Part shown: positions 35,227 through 45,413 of the stretch, one piece after another
Numbering within the stretch: position 1 is the first letter of the stretch
Layout: every line of letters begins with the position of its first letter
From: Nitrospirota bacterium
GTDB taxonomy: Bacteria > Nitrospirota > Thermodesulfovibrionia > Thermodesulfovibrionales > Dissulfurispiraceae
Assembly (NCBI GenBank): GCA_016936655.1
Contig: JAFGXL010000021.1
Span: 1 to 64,000, forward strand
Reading direction: 5' to 3'
DNA: 64,000 nt
The notes under the pieces: generated by a model
The model's input: only the letters and a program-made list of their open reading frames with translations
Database searches by the model: none
Told to the model about the DNA's origin: nothing
Made by a program: the position numbers and the translations under genes

Positions 35227-36087
35227 TCATGGGCGGCCCCTCTTTTTCTGCTCCAGCCGTGGTCTGGCCGCACCGGGCTTAAGGAAGTTCTCTCCAGTCA
35301 CTACCTTTCTACCGGTCTTTGCTTCCAATTCTCGCCTTGCTTTCCTCGCAATACTGCCGCCTTTTTTTCCTGCAGCCTTGTTTTCTCCCATCCCTGTAGC
35401 CTCTATGCTTTCTGCTATCTGCCGCGTGGAAAGTTCAGCAAGAGCGGTAAATATCAGCTCCGCCTCATTCATATGGTCTCTGAGGTTCTGCGTTTTAAGA
35501 CCTTTTAGTTCCTTGTGCTTCTTAACTGATACTCCAGCCCATTCCTGATGAATAAGGTTGGTCAGTATCGCGTATTCCTCTTCTTTTGTTATCTCATGGT
35601 TCTGCCAGTAGTCGGTCAGTTTGTTGCGGGTTTCCTGCCCCATCATCCGTTGCTGAATCCACTTTTCGCTTCTGCCATGCTGCTGCCAGTACTCGCGCGC
35701 CCTGTCCAGCGAGCGCTCCGGGTCTGCAATGTCCCGCATGCGTTCATAGCCGACTTTAGCAAGCCAGAGCTTGATCGGCTCGGCCTTTGGGCTCGGAACA
35801 GACTGTATAAGGCGAAGAAGCGTCTCAGGATCAGCAGCATCGGTTAATCGCATTTTCCCATCTTCTGCCACCATTTTCAACTGGTGACAATTTGTCACCG
35901 TTTGACTGCCTTCAGCTTTCAGACGCTCTTTTAGTTTATTCCAGTATTTCCGCGCAGTTTTATGGTCAGGCTGCTGAAGAAGCACCTTCAGAATATCTAC
36001 GACTGAGAAGTACCACGTTTCAGTTTTCTTATCGTAATGACGACGTATTTTGTTACCTTCAAAAATTGCCAGACTGTTTTCTATCAT
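35227..36087 (-). CDS. BRO-N/DinD-like protein embedded in the type III RM operon
   Basis: 286-residue protein with an N-terminal BRO domain (IRRHYDKKTETWYFSVVDIL, about 13-32; KTARKYWNKLKERL), known from phage antirepressors and the SOS-induced DinD. The C-terminal half includes KGGSIARKARRELEAKTGRK, as in DinD-type proteins, and a very basic tail. Its ATG overlaps the mod stop by 4 bp and res begins 22 bp later, so it is a true operon member. It may regulate the system, counter phage proteins, or sense DNA damage; none of these is shown by sequence. Confidence 0.8.
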   Translation of the reverse strand: MIENSLAIFEGNKIRRHYDKKTETWYFSVVDILKVLLQQPDHKTARKYWNKLKERLKAEGSQTVTNCHQLKMVAEDGKMRLTDAADPETLLRLIQSVPSPKAEPIKLWLAKVGYERMRDIADPERSLDRAREYWQQHGRSEKWIQQRMMGQETRNKLTDYWQNHEITKEEEYAILTNLIHQEWAGVSVKKHKELKGLKTQNLRDHMNEAELIFTALAELSTRQIAESIEATGMGENKAAGKKGGSIARKARRELEAKTGRKVVTGENFLKPGAARPRLEQKKRGRP

Positions 36088-38012
36088 ATCGTCTTAAAAT
36101 CCACTCCCGCATCGCGCATCTGCAGGACAGTGTTGGTTTTAAGCTGGTCATTGCCTTTAAACAGAATGTCGAGTGTGATGACTTTGAGGGGTTTGGATAC
36201 GATGATCTGTTCAACAAGCTGCTCATTCATCACATCCAGTGCGATGACAAGCTCATTATTGCTGATGCTGTAATAGCCTGAGCGGTCAGCTCCCTTGCCT
36301 TTGGCTGCTGCGACATACTGCACAGGACAGGTGAGCGTATAGCCGGACTTGAGCATAAGCTCATAGAGCATATTTTCTTTTTCTGCACCAGGACGCAGGG
36401 GATCGACAAAAACATCGAGCTGTTGAAGCAGCCTTTCTTCTCCGTCAATTTCGCTGCCTCTCCAGATTTTGAAATTGGATGGCGCAAGCTTGAAGACCTT
36501 GAACCCTAAATCCTGCTTCTTCTGCTCAAGATCGAGCTTGCCCTCTTTGTCAGCCTGAATCTTTTTGATAACCCGCCTGATGCGCTCCTTACCAATATCT
36601 GCAATGGTCTTATAGCCTGCCTTGAACGCCTCGCTGCCTTCATCGCAAGGCTCAGGCATCTGCACTAAAATAAACTTGCGGTTACCGCCATCTTCTTTAT
36701 TGAGTTCCAAAACAGCATGGGCTGTGGTAGCAGAACCAGCAAAGAAGTCGAGAATTATGTCATTTTGGGTATCAATTATTGATAAAAATTCAACAATTAT
36801 TTCATAAGGTTTAGAATACTTGAATACATTAAAGTTAAAAAGGGAATTTAGTTCTGATGAACTGCGTCCTGTTTTTATTTCTGTTATTAGATTCTTATAG
36901 GTAGAACCTCTTTCTATAACATTGCCTTCATTGTCAACATTTAAGTAGACTTTGTAATATGCTTTCCATTCACTATTTCCATTTTTTTGTTTCTTTATTT
37001 CAATAAATTTATTTTCAATTCCCCATTTTATTTTTCCTAAACTCCATTTAAAAGTCCAACCATCATTAACAAATTCTGTTCTTCCATTTGGAAAAACTTT
37101 AGTCCCATCAGGACAATCAACTCCAAAATTTAAAGAATCACTATATCTCAAACCACCTCTATCTAAAGTATCTAAATAATACGGTCCTCTTGTTTCAAAA
37201 AAATCATCCTTGTACTTATACCTTGAAATACTATATCCAGCATTGTTTTTACTAAATTCAACAGTAGAAATATTTTTAGCAAATACAAGAATGTATTCAG
37301 TAGTTATGTCAATTGCTTTCGCATCATTAGAGCCTGTTTTGCTCTGCCAAATTATTTGAGCCACAAAATTCTCTTCTCCAAATATCTCATTCATCACCAT
37401 GCGCAGGTTATGCACTTCGTTATCGTCGATATGCACAAAGATCACGCCGTCATCGCGCAGCAGGTTTTTGGCCAGGAAGAGGCGCGGGTAGATCATGCTG
37501 AGCCAGTTGCTGTGAAAGTGGCCGCTCTCTTTGCTGTTTTTTCTGAACAGGCCCTCTTTCATCAAAAAGCCTTCTTCGTCTTTGTCGCCGATGCGTTTGA
37601 GATAATCTTCCTTACGCTCGCTGAATTTGTCAGGATAGATAAAGCTGTCGCTGCCTGTGTTGTAGGGCGGGTCTATGATAATGCACTTTACTTTGTTGTA
37701 ATAAGCTTTTTGCAGCGCTTTGAGAACTTCGAGGTTTTCGCCTTCGATGAAGAGGTTTTCGGTGGTATCAAAATCAACTGATTCTTCAGGCACAGGTTTC
37801 AGCGTGGCTGTGGTTGGCTGCTGCAATATCTTAAAGGCGTCGGATTTGCCTGCCCAGTTGAGCACATAGCGCTCATTGGCAAAATTGATGTCATCGCCAA
37901 ATGCTGCTTTCAGCTTTTCCCAGTCAAGCTGCTCCTCTGCAAAGAGTTCAGGGAATTGCTCTTTCAGCTTTTGCAGTCTGTCCTGCTTGATGTCCATTGA
38001 TTCGCCGTGCAT
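36084..38012 (-). CDS. mod: Type III modification methyltransferase, Mod subunit
   Basis: Site-specific adenine methyltransferase and specificity subunit, 642 residues. The order is beta-class: catalytic motif IV IIIDPPYNTGSDSF first (about 112-125), the target-recognition region in the middle, then SAM motif I ILDFFAGSATTAHAV (about 425-440). The middle, coded by roughly 36760-37380, is much more AT-rich than both flanks, as expected for an exchanged recognition domain. The start may instead be the ATG at 37997 (MDIKQ). It heads the mod-BRO-res operon. Confidence 0.94.
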   Translation of the reverse strand: MHGESMDIKQDRLQKLKEQFPELFAEEQLDWEKLKAAFGDDINFANERYVLNWAGKSDAFKILQQPTTATLKPVPEESVDFDTTENLFIEGENLEVLKALQKAYYNKVKCIIIDPPYNTGSDSFIYPDKFSERKEDYLKRIGDKDEEGFLMKEGLFRKNSKESGHFHSNWLSMIYPRLFLAKNLLRDDGVIFVHIDDNEVHNLRMVMNEIFGEENFVAQIIWQSKTGSNDAKAIDITTEYILVFAKNISTVEFSKNNAGYSISRYKYKDDFFETRGPYYLDTLDRGGLRYSDSLNFGVDCPDGTKVFPNGRTEFVNDGWTFKWSLGKIKWGIENKFIEIKKQKNGNSEWKAYYKVYLNVDNEGNVIERGSTYKNLITEIKTGRSSSELNSLFNFNVFKYSKPYEIIVEFLSIIDTQNDIILDFFAGSATTAHAVLELNKEDGGNRKFILVQMPEPCDEGSEAFKAGYKTIADIGKERIRRVIKKIQADKEGKLDLEQKKQDLGFKVFKLAPSNFKIWRGSEIDGEERLLQQLDVFVDPLRPGAEKENMLYELMLKSGYTLTCPVQYVAAAKGKGADRSGYYSISNNELVIALDVMNEQLVEQIIVSKPLKVITLDILFKGNDQLKTNTVLQMRDAGVDFKTI

Positions 38013-38130
38013 ACGCTGCGTGCCCCCTCTGTAAACCCTGTCATTAACTCAATCAGCACAAATTACAAACATTTTACTCTGCTTACCTGACTGATGCAAG
38101 ATAAAATATCTTATGAACAGCTAAACAAAC

Positions 38131-38159
38131 AGAGGGGCGGTCATGCTGACCGCCCCTCT
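38131..38159. terminator. Terminator of tpsA
   Basis: 13-bp perfect stem AGAGGGGCGGTCA with TGC loop, with T-rich tails on both sides. It closes the minus-strand tps operon and lies between it and the restriction operon. Confidence 0.88.
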
Positions 38160-38195
38160 TTGTTATTCTTATCTGAATTTTACTTATCAGGTTTT

Positions 38196-41100
38196 TTATT
38201 TGCCTGTTACATACAACAGCAGCTTCTTTGATGATCTGTTGCCTTTGCTATCAACAACCTCAATCTCAAACGGGAATATACCGTTCAGAAAAGGCACGCC
38301 CCTCAATTCTCCGGAGAGAGGATCAAGTGTTACTCCCTGCGGCAGGCTTCCGGATACCAGTCGCCATGTATAAGGCATTGAGCCGCCTTCTGCTGCAAGC
38401 GGCTGGCTAAGCGCCTGACCTTCTGTTACTGTTTGCAGCTGTGTGGTTGTTGTGAGTATGGCCGGGCCGCCTGCTGATGTTATGCGCGGCACAACTGCTG
38501 CTGCCATGCCTGTTGGCAAAGATGCCTGCTGCGCAGCCGCTGGCTCGGATGCAGCTGCCGGAGATTGCTGCTGCGCCGGAATCTGCGGCGGTGTTGGAGG
38601 CACATATGGGGTGAATGCTGCATCACTTATTGTGAGCACTCCATCAACAAATGAAAGTGTGTAGTTGCTGCTTGTTAGTCCTCCGGGCGTTATTGCATAT
38701 GTACCGGCATTTACAGCGCCCTGGCTTGTGCCTCCATAGCTGAGCAAACCGCCAAGCACAGCGCTCGTCTCGCTGTTAACAAAGCCGGAATATGTGACGC
38801 CATTGCCTCCGCTGTACGCCAATCCATCATATGTCTTGCTCGCGTTGTTTGAGGTGATTGTTAGGGCTGCCTTGTTAACTGTCAGGCTGCCGTTGCTGTA
38901 TGCCAATGCATATCCCAATCCATTTGAGTATCCGCTCGGAACAATAGTATATGTGCCGGCATTTACAGCGCCCTGGCTTGTGCCTCCGTATGAGAGCACA
39001 CCACTGAGTGCTGCTGAGGTATCGCCATTCACAAATCCGCTGTATGTAACACCATTGCCACCGCTGTATGCAAGACCATCGTATGTCTTTGATGCGTTTG
39101 ATGCTGTAACAGTTACAGTGGGCTGCTCACGGTAGACCGCATTGGCAGCAGCACTAAGCGCAGTCCATCCGCCAGCTGAAAAGTCGGTGGTTTCATCAGC
39201 ATTATAACGAAACCTGCTGCTGCCGGAACCAACAAGCGCTGTCAGCCCTGTGCTTCCCGACACGCTGCCTGTGAAGAGCTGTGCCGTGCCTCCTGCTCCT
39301 GCACTTACTGATCCGCCGCTCACTATGATGTTGCCGCCGGTGGATGTGCCTGCTGCTGTACTCTTGCCTGCGTTAAGCTTGATTGCATTCGCAGTAGCAT
39401 TGGTTGTGTTTACAGCTCCGGTAAGTGTCAGGTCATTTGTTAATGTGGCGATATCAACCAGGCCTGAAGATGTTACTGCACCCAGTGTCATCGCATTGCT
39501 GTCTATAATGGATACATCGTTTCCTGAGATAACCGAGACCGCGCCGGTAAAGTTGTTGGAGGTGTTGGTCAGAGTAACATTATTAGCAGCGCCGGCTGTA
39601 ATTGATGTAGTGCCTGTAACAGCCAGAGCAGCGTTCTGTGTGATTGCTCCATTGCCGGTTAATGTCAGATTTTCATTAGCGGTAATTGCGCCATTGACAG
39701 CTATTGTCGAATTATTCAGCAGAGTTGCGCTGTCATTAAATGTAGTTGCACCGCCAACAGTAATTGCTCCGGCAGTTGCATTGCCGATAGTGATGCCGGA
39801 GAACCCGTTAGTAAAGTTTGTAGAGAAGTAGCTCGATGCGATGTCCAGTGTGCCAGCGCCGGCGGTGCCTATGTTAATCGCTCGAGCTGCTGTATATGGT
39901 TCGATGGCCAGCGTACCGCTGCTGCTAAATGTATGGTTTGCGCCAATGCTAAGGGTATTTGTTCTGAGGGTCGTATTCCCGGTTCCTGCATTAAAACTGT
40001 GAGCATTAGCGCCGGCATAGATGGCAACATAGTTTGGAGATTCAACAATAATATTCCCACTGCTTGTAGTTGTAGCATTGAGGGAGATCTCAACGCCTTT
40101 GGCTGTGTTGGCTGTGTTGTGGCCATAAAGGGTGATGCCGCCTGCGCCTGCGGTGATGCGCGCATATTTAGTATTGAGCTGTGAGCTGGACAGGCCGTGA
40201 TAGTTTGCGTTTGAACTTGTTCCGCTGATATTTATGGTATTGGCGTTGATGTCTAAATAACTATTGGCCGGGACGCTGTTAAGCCATGCTGCCAGCTCAA
40301 TGCCCGCATATGATGAGGATTCGCCAATCATCGTCAGATTACCGCTGCCCGCGTCGAGCGTTCCATAGTATGAGTAATGGATACCCATGCCATTGCCTGC
40401 TCCTGCAGTTGACTTTCCTTTAATAAAGATGTTGCCGCCATTTGAAATAATCGAGGTTGCCCCTGCGGGAACATTTGTTCCGAGTCTGCCGATGCTGACA
40501 CCGCTGTATGTTGCTGTTGCTGTAGCAAAACCATCCGGCCGGCCATCAGCATTGGTATCTGCCCCGCCTGCCATGACGATGTCTCCACCGTTGGTGCTGA
40601 TAGTGTTGCCGTCGTAAATAAAAATATAACCGTTGGCTGAATTATCCGAGTCTGACCATAAAATGGTATTCAGCTTGCCTGAAGAAGAGCTGATGGAGGT
40701 GTTGGCGTTCATCAAGATATTGCCGGTTGTCTTGATGGTTAATGATGAATCAGCGCCATAGGCATTGGTGATTGTCTTGCCGGTTTGGACGGTAAAATCA
40801 GTATCAGCTGTTGTCTGGGTCAATGTAGTTGCAGCAGAACTGAGCGTAACATTCCCGTTATAGGTCTGCAGCCCTTCTGTTGTGACTGCGCCGCCGTTGA
40901 TGGCAATATTGTTTGTAGAGGTAACATTCAGCGATGCCAGAGCCTTGCTGCTGCCCACAGCCCCGGAAAAGGTGACAGTGCCTGAGCCGGCATTGATTGT
41001 TAAAGGAGATGCCGCAAGGTTGGTCTCTTTAACATAATAATCCAGTGTGTGCGCAGCAAGAGCTGTAACAGGACCACCCGGAAGGTCATTCCATAAACCG

Positions 41101-43439
41101 GTAGTTCCTGTAAATTGGAGTACAGATTCATACTCTAAAGATAGATTTGTTCCTGTTCCTGTTCCTGTATAATTATTTGGCTCGTTACTGCTCCAGTTTG
41201 AGTATCCACCATTATAGGCAGTGCCGCTGCCGCTTGTGCTTTGGGTGAAGAAGCCAAGGCCGTTGCCGCTATCTTGCAAACCCTCAGGGCCTGTGACCCA
41301 GCGCCATAATGAATTAGTTCCAATACCTGTTACACGCCGCCCACCAAGCCAGGATTGTGCGTAATTTACAGCCTTACCTGCAATCGCGTTTTCGAGTCGT
41401 GATGTAATTGTTGCAAGATAAGTATCACCCGCCGCGCTGCCAGTGCCTGATGTTGCATTCGTTTTAGCCTGTTCCCAAGTGCCTGTGTATGTCATACCTG
41501 TATAGCTGTTTCCTGAATTCAGCAGGCCGTAGAAGCGAATATTGCCATTGTTTGAGTTGATTGTAAGGCCGTTTGTATTGGCTATTATCATCTCTCCCTT
41601 GACATCAACACTTCCTCCATTTGTCGAGAGCGTGCGCGCGCCAGCGCCCGCAACATAGACATCACCTCCAACAAGCGTTGAAAAACTGTTGATGGTTGCT
41701 GTCCTGCCTGTGCCAAAGCTGAGGTTGCCGCCGTTTGTAGTAATATCTGCATTCAGCATTACAATGCCTGCTCCGTCACCTGTGCCATTATTGTTGTCAG
41801 CATCCAGTACAACATTAAGCTTGCCTGTGCCGCCTGTATTGCTTATCGCCTGGTCAACCACAATAGAGTTTGCTGCATTAAGCGTGAGGGTTACATCAGT
41901 GTCACCTGAAGCTTTTGTTATAGCGCTGCTTACTGTAATGTCTCCAATGCTGGAGCCTGCTGTGCCCGTAGTAATAGTTACGCTGGTGCCTGACTGAAGT
42001 GTTGTTGCGATATCTGAAGCCAGAATAGTCGAATCAGCGCTCGGTATAAATGGGTTTGCATAAGCAGTTCCGCTCGTAACAGCACCGATTATTACATTAT
42101 AAGGATCGAGCAGCCAGAGCCCGGTCTTTCCGCTGACTGCACTTGCATCTGCCTTTATGCCCGCAACATCGAGCCAGTGCCCTGATGTCTCTATCCTTCC
42201 ACCGTCTCCGCCATTTGGTCCGCCCTTGGCTTCAAATATGCCATAAGCGCGTGTGACTGACAATGGATTGGTTATATCTGACCAGGCCACTACTGTGCCG
42301 CCATTGCCTGTATCTGTTGCATTTGCCTGAAGCAGCGCCCCGGACTCTATGACTGTGGCTGTTGCCTGTCTTACTGTTGTGTCGCTGTTCTGCCAACTGC
42401 CGCCGATCAGCACCTCGCCGCCGCCCAATGCGCCGGATGCTGTAAGGAGAGCGCCTGATTTAACAAGCACGCGTTCGCCTGTTGCTATAATGCGTCCGCC
42501 TCTGCTGTCTGTTGATGATGCATCGAGAGTGCCGCTTATTGTTGTGAGTCCATTGTCTCCGCTGTCAAGAACGATTACTCCATTTTTTTCCTGTATTGTT
42601 CTGGCTCTTACTATGCCTTCGTTGTTTATTGCTGAAAGTGCGAGTTCATTTGCAGCCCTCGCTGTCATAAGCACTGCGCCGCCATCTGCCTGTATCAGAT
42701 TTTTATTCTCTATTAGCGCATTCAGCGCGCCTTCTTCTACAGTTATGCCGAGCAGGCTGTTTCCGCTGAAGTTGAGGGTCATCTTATCTCCGGCTCCAAA
42801 TGCTACTGTGCCAAGGTCTGCTGCTACTATGCCTTCGTTTCTTATCTCAGGAGCGAGCATTGCTATAAATCCTGCTGCTTTTGCCGAGAGCATTCCCAGG
42901 TTATGTATGCTGCCTGCTGTGCCGTCTTTGTAAAAGTTGTAGCTGCCGATAAGAAAGTCGCTGTCTTTCATATTGAGGGTTGATGCCACCATGCCGCCAA
43001 CATCAACTCTTGCTGTTGAGCCGAAGATTATTCCTGATGGATTGAGCAGAAATACTCTGCCGTTTGCTGTGAGTGAGCCATATATGCCTGATGGGTCTGA
43101 TCCAACAACCCTGTTTAAAGCTGTTGATGTGCTGCCGGGCTGCACAAAATTGACTGACGCGTTCTGGCCTATATTAAAGCTCTGCCAGTTCATTATCATC
43201 TTGTCGCTCTGCTGTATTATTTGCATGCTGCTGCCGCTTGTACTGACACTTCCCTGGCCTGATGTAATCTGGCCTCCGGATGGAAGCGCATTAGGCGCGG
43301 GTATTTCTGCAGCGCTGAGCGGAACTGTCATATGCAGGCTGAATAGTATGCCAAGGGCTGCTGCTGTTGCCCTGAATGAACTGCTATTGCACCTCTTTGA
43401 TGCGCGATCTGCCTTAACACTTCCCATAGTGATCTTCAT
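38196..43439 (-). CDS. TpsA filamentous-hemagglutinin-like exoprotein with lectin-like and YDG domains
   Basis: Large secreted adhesin, 1747 residues. A long signal peptide (about 1-45) is followed by the TPS secretion domain (about 50-290; NRVVGSDPSGIYG, then LLNPSGIIFG). Then come beta-helix repeats. Residues about 655-805 form a C-type-lectin-like domain (WLGGRRVTG, YSNWSSNEPNNY, GLWNDLPGG). Two YDG/MBG repeats (NASKTYDGLAYSGGNGVTYS, about 1440-1600) and an Ig-like putative domain at the end (LPQGVTLDPLSGELRGVP) follow. The ATG at 43439 is chosen over 43463 because AAGGAG lies 7 nt before it. Its exporter is directly upstream. Confidence 0.9.
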   Translation of the reverse strand: MKITMGSVKADRASKRCNSSSFRATAAALGILFSLHMTVPLSAAEIPAPNALPSGGQITSGQGSVSTSGSSMQIIQQSDKMIMNWQSFNIGQNASVNFVQPGSTSTALNRVVGSDPSGIYGSLTANGRVFLLNPSGIIFGSTARVDVGGMVASTLNMKDSDFLIGSYNFYKDGTAGSIHNLGMLSAKAAGFIAMLAPEIRNEGIVAADLGTVAFGAGDKMTLNFSGNSLLGITVEEGALNALIENKNLIQADGGAVLMTARAANELALSAINNEGIVRARTIQEKNGVIVLDSGDNGLTTISGTLDASSTDSRGGRIIATGERVLVKSGALLTASGALGGGEVLIGGSWQNSDTTVRQATATVIESGALLQANATDTGNGGTVVAWSDITNPLSVTRAYGIFEAKGGPNGGDGGRIETSGHWLDVAGIKADASAVSGKTGLWLLDPYNVIIGAVTSGTAYANPFIPSADSTILASDIATTLQSGTSVTITTGTAGSSIGDITVSSAITKASGDTDVTLTLNAANSIVVDQAISNTGGTGKLNVVLDADNNNGTGDGAGIVMLNADITTNGGNLSFGTGRTATINSFSTLVGGDVYVAGAGARTLSTNGGSVDVKGEMIIANTNGLTINSNNGNIRFYGLLNSGNSYTGMTYTGTWEQAKTNATSGTGSAAGDTYLATITSRLENAIAGKAVNYAQSWLGGRRVTGIGTNSLWRWVTGPEGLQDSGNGLGFFTQSTSGSGTAYNGGYSNWSSNEPNNYTGTGTGTNLSLEYESVLQFTGTTGLWNDLPGGPVTALAAHTLDYYVKETNLAASPLTINAGSGTVTFSGAVGSSKALASLNVTSTNNIAINGGAVTTEGLQTYNGNVTLSSAATTLTQTTADTDFTVQTGKTITNAYGADSSLTIKTTGNILMNANTSISSSSGKLNTILWSDSDNSANGYIFIYDGNTISTNGGDIVMAGGADTNADGRPDGFATATATYSGVSIGRLGTNVPAGATSIISNGGNIFIKGKSTAGAGNGMGIHYSYYGTLDAGSGNLTMIGESSSYAGIELAAWLNSVPANSYLDINANTINISGTSSNANYHGLSSSQLNTKYARITAGAGGITLYGHNTANTAKGVEISLNATTTSSGNIIVESPNYVAIYAGANAHSFNAGTGNTTLRTNTLSIGANHTFSSSGTLAIEPYTAARAINIGTAGAGTLDIASSYFSTNFTNGFSGITIGNATAGAITVGGATTFNDSATLLNNSTIAVNGAITANENLTLTGNGAITQNAALAVTGTTSITAGAANNVTLTNTSNNFTGAVSVISGNDVSIIDSNAMTLGAVTSSGLVDIATLTNDLTLTGAVNTTNATANAIKLNAGKSTAAGTSTGGNIIVSGGSVSAGAGGTAQLFTGSVSGSTGLTALVGSGSSRFRYNADETTDFSAGGWTALSAAANAVYREQPTVTVTASNASKTYDGLAYSGGNGVTYSGFVNGDTSAALSGVLSYGGTSQGAVNAGTYTIVPSGYSNGLGYALAYSNGSLTVNKAALTITSNNASKTYDGLAYSGGNGVTYSGFVNSETSAVLGGLLSYGGTSQGAVNAGTYAITPGGLTSSNYTLSFVDGVLTISDAAFTPYVPPTPPQIPAQQQSPAAASEPAAAQQASLPTGMAAAVVPRITSAGGPAILTTTTQLQTVTEGQALSQPLAAEGGSMPYTWRLVSGSLPQGVTLDPLSGELRGVPFLNGIFPFEIEVVDSKGNRSSKKLLLYVTGK

Positions 43440-43465
43440 GGCAATGCTCCTTGTCTTTGGCATCT

Positions 43466-45199
43466 TTATAAGAATGAAAAATACTTTGTAACCTGAAACC
43501 AGAATCTGCCTGACAGGCTTCTGGCATCAACATCATTACCGTTTGCATCAGCGCCGTCATTGTGTCCGATCTTCCATGCTGCAACAGCGCGGCCAACAAA
43601 GTCATTTGCCTTGAAAATCGTGAGGCTCAGGCCGGCTCCCTGGAGGTTGTATGAATTTTTGAGAGATGCGTTTGATCCCTGCCATCCGCTCCATGTGTTG
43701 TGGTGCAGTCTGGTGCGCGCATAATCATAAAATGCTGTGAGTACTGTTGTGCTGCCCCAGGGCTTAAACGGAGTAAACCAGCGCAGCTCTGCTGTAAGCA
43801 TATGACCAGAGTCTCCATCACCCTCTGTGCTGGAGAATGCTCTTACTCCAAAAGGGTCTCCGACAGAAAACTTCTCTGATGAATCGAGATTGTTGAATGA
43901 TATCTGCGCAGAATAGGCAACAAACAATGTAAGGTTCTCCGCAACCTGCTGGTTGCGCGAAATGTTATACGAGATCTTGTGATAAAAACCAGCTGCCCTT
44001 GCTGTTGCTGCGTCTGAATTTGCATCAGACTGCACACGCGCGAGCCTGAGGTCTCCGGCTGTATAGTTGAGAGCTATGCTGTTTGATCCTCCGCCCATAA
44101 ATCTGTCGGCCATATCAATAGCGCCGCCTGCTGTTACAACATTAATATCTTTGTCGCTCGTTTTGCTGTCAAGAGCTTCGTTTGTTAGGCGCTTATAGTC
44201 ATAGTTAATGGTGAGCCATGTGTTAAGAGTCTGGCTCCTCACAACAGGATACGCAGCATTAAGACTGAATGTCTGCGCCCTGCCTTTGCCATCAAGAGTG
44301 TCAAAAGGCTTCAGCAGCTCATAATCCATATATGAATAAGCAGCGCCTATTTTTAATCCCTGATGACCGACCGGAATTGCGTAGTTAAGCCGTATGTAAT
44401 TTAGTCCATCTGCTGCTGTATATCTTAAGCCAGCCAGGTCTCCGCGGCCTGATGGATTGTTTATGTCCATGCGCGCTGTACCGCGCTCGCGTCCTGTAAA
44501 ACGGCTGCCATATGTATCGAACTCAACAGCTGCCCTTACCAGTGGGCCGTCAGAAACCTTTACCAAAAGATCCGAAGCGCCTGGGGTTGCTCCAGGAGTC
44601 AGAGTTGATTTGATCTGCACCTCCGGCTGATCACTAAGCAGAAGAAGTCCGCGCTCAAGTCCGGAGGACACAATAGAGCCTGATAAGGCTGATGCTGATA
44701 TCCATGATTTTGCTGTATCTGCTGATGTCCTTTTGCCCGGCTCGATCTTTATATCTCCGAGCCTGCCTTCAATAATCTGCAAGGTTACTATGCCGTTTTT
44801 TACTTCCTGCTGCGGCACTATTGCTGATGCCAGCAGATAGCCCTTTGAGTGGTAGTATCTGGCGAGTCTGAGCGTCGCACCTTCAAGGTCAGCCATTGTG
44901 AGGTTCTGACCTGCAAGATCAATCAGAAGCTGGGTAAGCTCTGTCTCGCTGAATACGGTTGCTCCTGTGATTCTGAACTGTTTGACTTGTATGGAAGCCC
45001 CTGCTTTTTTGGCTGGTTCAGACTTCTGTATTTCGGGCAGGCCCTCTTTTGATGGAGGAGCAGGCTGCTGCTGCGGGGTCTGTTCTCTTAAAATAGTACC
45101 TGCATCAGGTGAGGCACCAAAAACATCCGTAATAAATAAACTGTTGAACATGACTATTAAAAATACAAGCGCTCTGAATCTTGTAAAAATACTGACCAT
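43466..45199 (-). CDS. TpsB outer-membrane exporter (ShlB/FhaC family)
   Basis: Outer-membrane pore that exports the TpsA protein, 577 residues. A signal peptide (about 10-28) is followed by a Pro-rich linker, a POTRA domain (about 72-150; FRITGATVFSETEL, then LEGATLRLARYYHSKGYLLA), a second POTRA-like region, and a 16-stranded barrel. The loop-6 motif reads FGVRAF, close to the usual VRGY. It ends with aromatic residues (FSFL), as usual for barrel recognition. The gap before tpsA is about 26 bp. In the 214 bp before its start (45200-45413) I see no gene or clear promoter. Confidence 0.92.
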   Translation of the reverse strand: MVSIFTRFRALVFLIVMFNSLFITDVFGASPDAGTILREQTPQQQPAPPSKEGLPEIQKSEPAKKAGASIQVKQFRITGATVFSETELTQLLIDLAGQNLTMADLEGATLRLARYYHSKGYLLASAIVPQQEVKNGIVTLQIIEGRLGDIKIEPGKRTSADTAKSWISASALSGSIVSSGLERGLLLLSDQPEVQIKSTLTPGATPGASDLLVKVSDGPLVRAAVEFDTYGSRFTGRERGTARMDINNPSGRGDLAGLRYTAADGLNYIRLNYAIPVGHQGLKIGAAYSYMDYELLKPFDTLDGKGRAQTFSLNAAYPVVRSQTLNTWLTINYDYKRLTNEALDSKTSDKDINVVTAGGAIDMADRFMGGGSNSIALNYTAGDLRLARVQSDANSDAATARAAGFYHKISYNISRNQQVAENLTLFVAYSAQISFNNLDSSEKFSVGDPFGVRAFSSTEGDGDSGHMLTAELRWFTPFKPWGSTTVLTAFYDYARTRLHHNTWSGWQGSNASLKNSYNLQGAGLSLTIFKANDFVGRAVAAWKIGHNDGADANGNDVDARSLSGRFWFQVTKYFSFL

Positions 45200-45413
45200 T
45201 CCTTATGCCTCCATGCGCAGCCTCAGGATATATCGACCTATGCGCCGATTTAAAGAACAGCACCTATATATAATCGGTCTTAAAAACGAAATATTTAACT
45301 GTAACTCAAGGTGATACTGAACAGTTATCAATAAAATAATATCACAAAAAAAGCTTGGCTTGCACCAATATATAAGAGCAATAGAAGATTGAATTTATCG
45401 GATCAGGTTGAGA

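Noticed and set aside
42349-43491. Long plus-strand open frames opposite tpsA (42349-42933, 42973-43491, 39250-39831)
   Set aside because: They are shadows of the repetitive Gly/Ala/Thr-rich tpsA gene, with no start signals or recognisable products.
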